From Gavia stellata (lineage: Eukaryota; Chordata; Aves; Gaviiformes; Gaviidae), in the NCBI RefSeq assembly GCF_030936135.1, contig NC_082600.1, forward strand, positions 1,488,001 through 1,552,000: DNA of 64,000 nt, written 5' to 3'. Below the pieces are notes generated by a model. The model saw only the letters and a list, made by a program, of their open reading frames with translations, made no database searches and had not been told where the DNA came from. Every line of letters starts with the position of its first letter. The first letter of the stretch is position 1. Made by a program: the position numbers and the translations under genes. This document shows, piece by piece, positions 60,350 to 64,000 of this stretch.

Positions 60350-63300
60350 GCCATGTTATAAAGTACACATGAACCACATGCAGTTTCACATCACTTCACT
60401 GTTTGCAATACCTGTGGAATTCTCCACTTACGTGCTGATCTGATAACCAGAGAACTTAATAGCTGGACTTTATGAAGACCTTAGTGAGTGTTCAAATGAT
60501 CTGTGAAATTAGTTTTATGAAACAATGACTCTCTGTTTTCCACAGCGATAACGAGGATTAAAGGGACGCGGAGGCTGACCTGTCTGTGTGATAAAAGCTG
60601 TCCTTTCGTTGTGAGTTGAGGTGTCAGTCTCTGGCACGTGAGCCGTGGTTTTTCTGGAGGCTGGGAGAGTATTTTGGAGAGATAGCATTATATATTTCTG
60701 CTGTCCTTGATCTCTTCCCTGGGAGCACGCTGTTGATGGCTGCAGGGTATTTGAATAGGAGGACCTTTCACCTTGCCCAGCGCGGCTGCTCAGCTGGGAA
60801 GGGAATGGAGGACCGGAGCGTTTGTCAGCGATGGGTCACTCACAAGGGCTGTGCTTTGGTAACCCAGTTAATATTTCTTTTGGTGGATGGATCCAAATAG
60901 TTTCTGACATTGGTGGTACTAGTAGAATTTAAATGAAGCTGAAACCTTTTGAGAAATGCCTTCACCAGGATCTGTCATCTACTTCAGTGAAAAATCTGCC
61001 AGCTTTAGGTTGGCATTTGTTTGCCACCACCATGCATGCCTATGTTTAGCAAATCTATAATCACTGTAATTATAATTTGTATACAAGAAATCAGACAGTT
61101 TTTATTCCGGTAGCTGGGATTGGAACCACTGAGCAAAGTTGTGCAATCATGTCAGCGTTGCGTAATTTGCTCCTTCTGCATATATTGTTCTGTCTGTATG
61201 GAAAAATAGGGTGTAACTGCTTTGGAGAAGTAACGCATTTATTTATGGACTGAGAGGTACGTAGATTGAAAGTGATGTGTTCATCAGGAGGATCGCAGAA
61301 GCAAGAATGCCGAGTTCTCATCTCCTCCTTTATCACAGCTTGTAATAGCCTGGAACAAACCACTTCACCCATTTGGCCACTGTTCTTTTCCTCATTTGTA
61401 AAGTAAAATTAGTGTCCCTCAGGGTGCCCGGGTGATGAAAAGCCGGCATAGCACTGAGTGTTATCAGTGCTACTGCTGGAATTTAATTCATTGTTCCTGA
61501 TGTATATCCAGCAATCGGAACTTGTTTCTTATTCTTTCCAAAGCTTCATAGTTCCTGCTCTGATCTTACTAAATCATTTCTCACCTGGTGGATTCCTTCT
61601 GCCATCTTCCATTAAAAACGGGATTCAGATGATCCATTTTGTATTTAGGCTCCTTAAGTTTTTCCTCGCTGTCGTATGCTTTGAGCAGTTGTCCGCAAAT
61701 ATTTTAAGTGAGAGTCTAATCCCTGAAGGCCAATTAAAAAGTATGGTCCTGCATTAGCACTGGCTTTTAGGGAGAAAGATTTTATGTAATGTTTTAAGCT
61801 TTTGAGCATTTCAGTGGATTTGCTTAAAATGCTGCACACTCGAAACTTTGACTTGTTATGCAGATGACTTTAATCATACCTGATGATGACGACTTTAATC
61901 ATACATGATGAACTTGGAGCTCTTGAAATGCAGTGCAGAACAGTAAATTGGAATATGCATTTTTTTTTTTTTTTAATTAAAGGCAAAATTTTTGCTGCTT
62001 TTGTTAACCACAACAACCCTCCCAGGAACAGTGAGGCTGTTCCGTTCAGGAGCCTGCGTCCCCGTGGCAGTGTGCCTCGGTGCGGGGATGAACAGCAATC
62101 CCTTTGGGAGCTGGTTGTTGTTTTAAAGCATTAAATGGCAATACGGGCAAATCGCCGCTTTGCTTGTTTGTATACTGCCAACAGGTACCATGTGTGAGTT
62201 ACTTTTTTCAGTGTTAAGGGGGGCAGTCTTAGAGGGAGCAGAATTAAAAATACTTAATTTAAAAGTTTGAATTGTGAACTTTATTTTTTCAGAGGATTCT
62301 CATTGGTAGGGTATGGAGATTTAATGTCTCTTGGCGCGCGTGTGTATCTTGCCAACGTGTGTTGTGAATCCTCTTTACCTGGAAGGGACCTGAAGGTTTT
62401 GTTGAAACTTTTAAAGTTTTTGGTCTATATTCCATAACCACAAAAATTTCTATTTTTAAGATATGATGTGACAAAGGAAATATTATAATCATTTAAAAAC
62501 AATTGGAGTGTGCTCATAGCCATGCTACTCATCTCATGACTGTGCTGCTTCAGGTTCTGGCTGTGCTTTGTTCTGTGATGCTTTTGTGAAAGTCCATTAC
62601 GATATTAAATGAAATACTGAATTAAACTCCATCAAGATACTACATCAGAGCATTTACCTGCTGTTTTTTTGACCCAGTCATTTAACTTTCAAGACATCGT
62701 AATCTGTTAAATTACCGCGAGATTTATCCCGGTGCATGGAACATTTCGCAGACCTCAGAGCGGGGTGTTTTGCAGGGTCTGCGGTCGCCCAGGCGCAGCA
62801 CGGCCATACCGTGCACGTGCGGAGTCTGCCGTAGATCCGTTTCTCCCTGTCGAACACAACTTGCATTGTGTGGCCCAGGCTGTGAGTTGAGGAGATAATT
62901 GAGTTACGGAGTAGTGAAGAACTGCAGTTTCCCAGGGCGAGAGTTTTTGTGAAGGTCCCAGTTTGAGGATCTGTGTTTATGGTGAACTGAGATCTTCAGT
63001 GAAATTAAAAAATACATATATTTATAAATGAATGTAGTGTGTGTTAGACTACAAATTCTCCATTCACACAATCAGTATATTGAGTAAAGGAGGTTTTTAG
63101 GCTCAACATGATGCTGTTCTTTCCCGTACTCCAGAAATATTTCCATTTCTGTTCAGACTTCTCTTTTTGACCTCTGTGTGGAGCCTTGTCTTTGAGAGGG
63201 GAGAACAGAGTTAATATAGCCTGCAAATAATTTAAATCACTGATTTTACTAATTAAATCAGAAAGCAAGAAACTTTTATTTAAAGCATGATCTTTTCTTT

Positions 63301-64000
63301 GCTAAGTATTTATATTATTCAGATTTTTCCTTTAACTATAACTGATTCTCATTGCACGGTGCTGATGTTGCCAAATACAGCTTTTAGGCTAAATCCAAAG
63401 GATGCTTTTTTCACACCTCCAGTAGCTGCCATCTGCATAAACACTTACATAACTTAATGCACGTAATTCAAAACGTTCATGTTTAATTTTTAAAATTGAT
63501 GACTGGTGCAACTCTCTACCAGTTTGTTTTGTTGCATTTTTTCCGTTCAGCGTGAATCGTCTCGACCTGTATTAGAGTGAGAACTGGAAACCAGCTAAAA
63601 CGCTTTCTAATGCTTAAAATACTTAAAGTATCGGATAGCTGGGAAAAGTGTCATCAAAATGTTTTGCATTTAAAGATCAACTGCCATCCTTGGTGTCTGC
63701 TTTTTTTTTTTTTGTGGAACCCTTTTCTGGTTTTTGCTGTCTTTGGTCATAAAGCTTTATCTGTGGATACGGCGTGATGAATTCTATTTGCTTCTGTGCC
63801 TGAAAGGTATGGCTCATGTACACACTCTCTTGCCTTTCACTTTCTAAGGGATAGGGAAGAAAAGCCTTCATTTTCCATCAGTCCTGTTTCTTTAACCATA
63901 TTGACAGTGGTTTGTGTAGCCTTATTGTAAAGAAGGACAGGTCTGGGCTGTGGTGGGGTTTAGATGACAAAGTTACGTTGGTAATTCCGCTGTTTGTACA

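Larger units (their letters stand above)
53581..64000 (+). other. TOGARAM1: TOGARAM1 intron 1 (continues past the window)
   Basis: Opens with GTATGT. At least 10.4 kb if the exon-like block at 56538 is not used. Contains three AATAAA hexamers at 54057-54078, a T-run at about 55093-55111, a CpG-richer block at about 58320-59000, a CR1 fragment at 60291-60349 and a short direct duplication near 61865-61908. No conserved downstream TOGARAM1 exon (TOG3, TOG4) is seen. Confidence 0.75.

Noticed and set aside
1-64000. CRISPR arrays, bacterial operons or phage systems
   Set aside because: Introns, CR1 elements and vertebrate genes show nuclear bird DNA. The tandem repeats lack spacer structure.

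Overview
This looks like bird nuclear DNA. CR1 LINE fragments, including copies ending in the CR1-type (ATTCTGTG)n tail, are scattered through it. It holds a vertebrate gene block known from human 14q21: DORIP1/C14orf28, then KLHL28, then TOGARAM1. The species cannot be told from the sequence alone.

Right half (about 36-64 kb): this part is mostly AT-rich. KLHL28 lies on the minus strand with all four coding exons present, and they join in frame to a 571-residue BTB-BACK-Kelch protein. A long AT-rich 3' UTR lies to the left. A non-coding first exon lies to the right, inside a CpG island at about 51.2-52.6 kb. TOGARAM1 starts from the same island on the plus strand, so the two genes are head to head. 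Only its large first coding exon is certain. This exon carries the TOG2 domain, but the TOG1 domain expected before it is not seen. The remaining 10 kb is intron 1, with one phase-compatible exon-like block near 56.6 kb.

At about 35.35-35.53 kb, tail to tail with KLHL28, is a short block resembling the last exon of DORIP1 (C14orf28). It keeps a good splice acceptor but is broken by frameshifts, so it looks like a gene remnant in its ancestral position.

Left half (1 to about 35 kb): I find no intact protein gene here. It is GC-rich, fast-evolving-looking spacer with many chance open frames. AT-rich islands, several with TAATTA homeodomain cores, punctuate it and look like conserved non-coding elements at the edge of a gene desert. 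It also holds CR1 fragments, two minisatellites (39-bp units, and 16-bp units arranged in 48-bp higher-order repeats) and several orphan CpG-rich patches.

KLHL28 and TOGARAM1 have separate jobs: a presumed Cullin-3 adaptor and a ciliary microtubule regulator. What they share here is the promoter island.
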